5,203 nt of DNA, taken from the NCBI GenBank assembly GCA_021812025.1, contig JAKAPD010000050.1:1-5203 (forward strand). The letters run 5' to 3'. The position numbers and the translations under genes are program-made. The notes under the pieces were generated by a model. It did no database searches and had not been told where the DNA came from. It saw nothing but the letters and a program-made list of their open reading frames with translations. Positions 4,943-5,203 of the stretch are shown here, piece after piece; within the stretch, counting starts at the first letter, position 1, and every line of letters starts with the position of its first letter. The DNA is from Microcaldota archaeon. GTDB lineage: Archaea > Micrarchaeota > Micrarchaeia > Micrarchaeales > Micrarchaeaceae.

Positions 4943-5203
4943 ATGCAGGAATGTGAAATCGCTCTGGAGGACGCGATCGAGCTCGTGGAAGCTAACAAAT
5001 CCATTTTCGTGTGGATAGGGGGCTGGACGAACACTCCTTTGGCGGATCTGCTCGGGATAGACCATAGCAAAGTGATCGATAAAAATCCTTTCTCGCTAAT
5101 TGATAGGGATAGCTATCCAGAGGAATTGAAGATGTACGAGGCTCCGATTTTCGTCTGCCATCACGGAGTTACCTCTTTTCGGATCGTTAAGGAGCTAGAG
5201 AAA
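4943..5203 (+). CDS. Rhodanese-like domain protein, 3' end outside window
   Basis: Eighty-seven residues are visible before the right edge. The best clue is PIFVCHHGVTSFRIVKELEK (residues 68-87). A buried strand ending in a cysteine loop CxxGxxS, followed by a helix, is the active-site layout of rhodanese domains, where C72 would carry a persulfide. Classical members have arginine where this one has T77. The N-terminal half has a helix (6-18) and the strand SIFVWIG (20-26), where rhodaneses have the strand leading to a D-V-R motif; the motif itself is absent. Likely cytosolic, with no signal peptide. ATG at 4943 is the only common start after the in-frame TAA at 4904-4906. No convincing Shine-Dalgarno is visible, and the TATA signal at the expected distance (GATTATCAAT, near 4913-4922) is poor. 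Rhodaneses often supply sulfur for tRNA thiolation or cofactors; that role here is inference, and a distant phosphatase-like fold is the alternative. Confidence 0.5.
   Translation, partial: MQECEIALEDAIELVEANKSIFVWIGGWTNTPLADLLGIDHSKVIDKNPFSLIDRDSYPEELKMYEAPIFVCHHGVTSFRIVKELEK

Noticed and set aside
4808..5065. Minus-strand open frame of 85 codons
   Set aside because: It overlaps the plus-strand rhodanese-like gene antisense, has no promoter or ribosome site, and the sense frame has the better coding character.
1..5203. CRISPR arrays, insertion sequences, integrase attachment sites
   Set aside because: No spaced direct repeats, transposase frames or tRNA-end duplications are visible in the window.

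Overview
This window looks archaeal and most likely comes from a DPANN-type (nano-sized, fast-evolving) archaeon such as an ARMAN/Micrarchaeota-like lineage. The evidence is a 16S rRNA gene with archaeal signatures that deviates at many near-universal sites, identical archaeal TATA boxes (TATAAATA) in front of three transcription units, starts placed almost directly at the predicted transcription start sites, and a 16S gene that is not followed by 23S rRNA. The phylum is an inference; domain Archaea is well supported.

Layout. Positions 1-981 (minus) hold the 5' part of a class 2 dihydroorotate dehydrogenase gene (pyrD), cut by the window's left edge, with its own TATA box at 1011-1024. Positions 1028-1992 (minus) hold a two-gene operon: a degenerate two-motif LAGLIDADG protein (1507-1992), whose stop overlaps the start of a deoxycytidylate-deaminase-family gene (1028-1507) by one base. 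A single TATA element at about 2011-2028 lies between this operon and a divergent plus-strand gene (2052-2783) of unknown function with a probable winged-helix-like architecture. The 16S rRNA gene (about 2929-4412, minus) has a roughly 170-nt leader, a TATA box at 4604-4616, and long complementary arms in leader (4449-4487) and trailer (2840-2879) that form a processing stem. Positions 4621-4942 hold no intact gene; they contain a possible broken ThiS/MoaD-like reading frame and an inverted repeat. A plus-strand rhodanese-like gene starts at 4943 and runs off the right edge.

How it fits together. DHODH makes orotate in de novo pyrimidine synthesis and dCMP deaminase supplies dUMP for thymidylate, so the left side has a pyrimidine theme. 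The LAGLIDADG protein translated with the deaminase lacks both catalytic acids and is more likely a binding protein than a nuclease.

The most unusual content is inside the 16S rRNA. Several base pairs that are normally invariant have been swapped on both strands: 18-917 in the central pseudoknot, and 1404-1497, 1406-1495 and 1409-1491 in the decoding site (E. coli numbering). Because both partners change, these are real evolutionary changes and not read errors. The 3' end also lacks the usual CCUCC anti-Shine-Dalgarno sequence.
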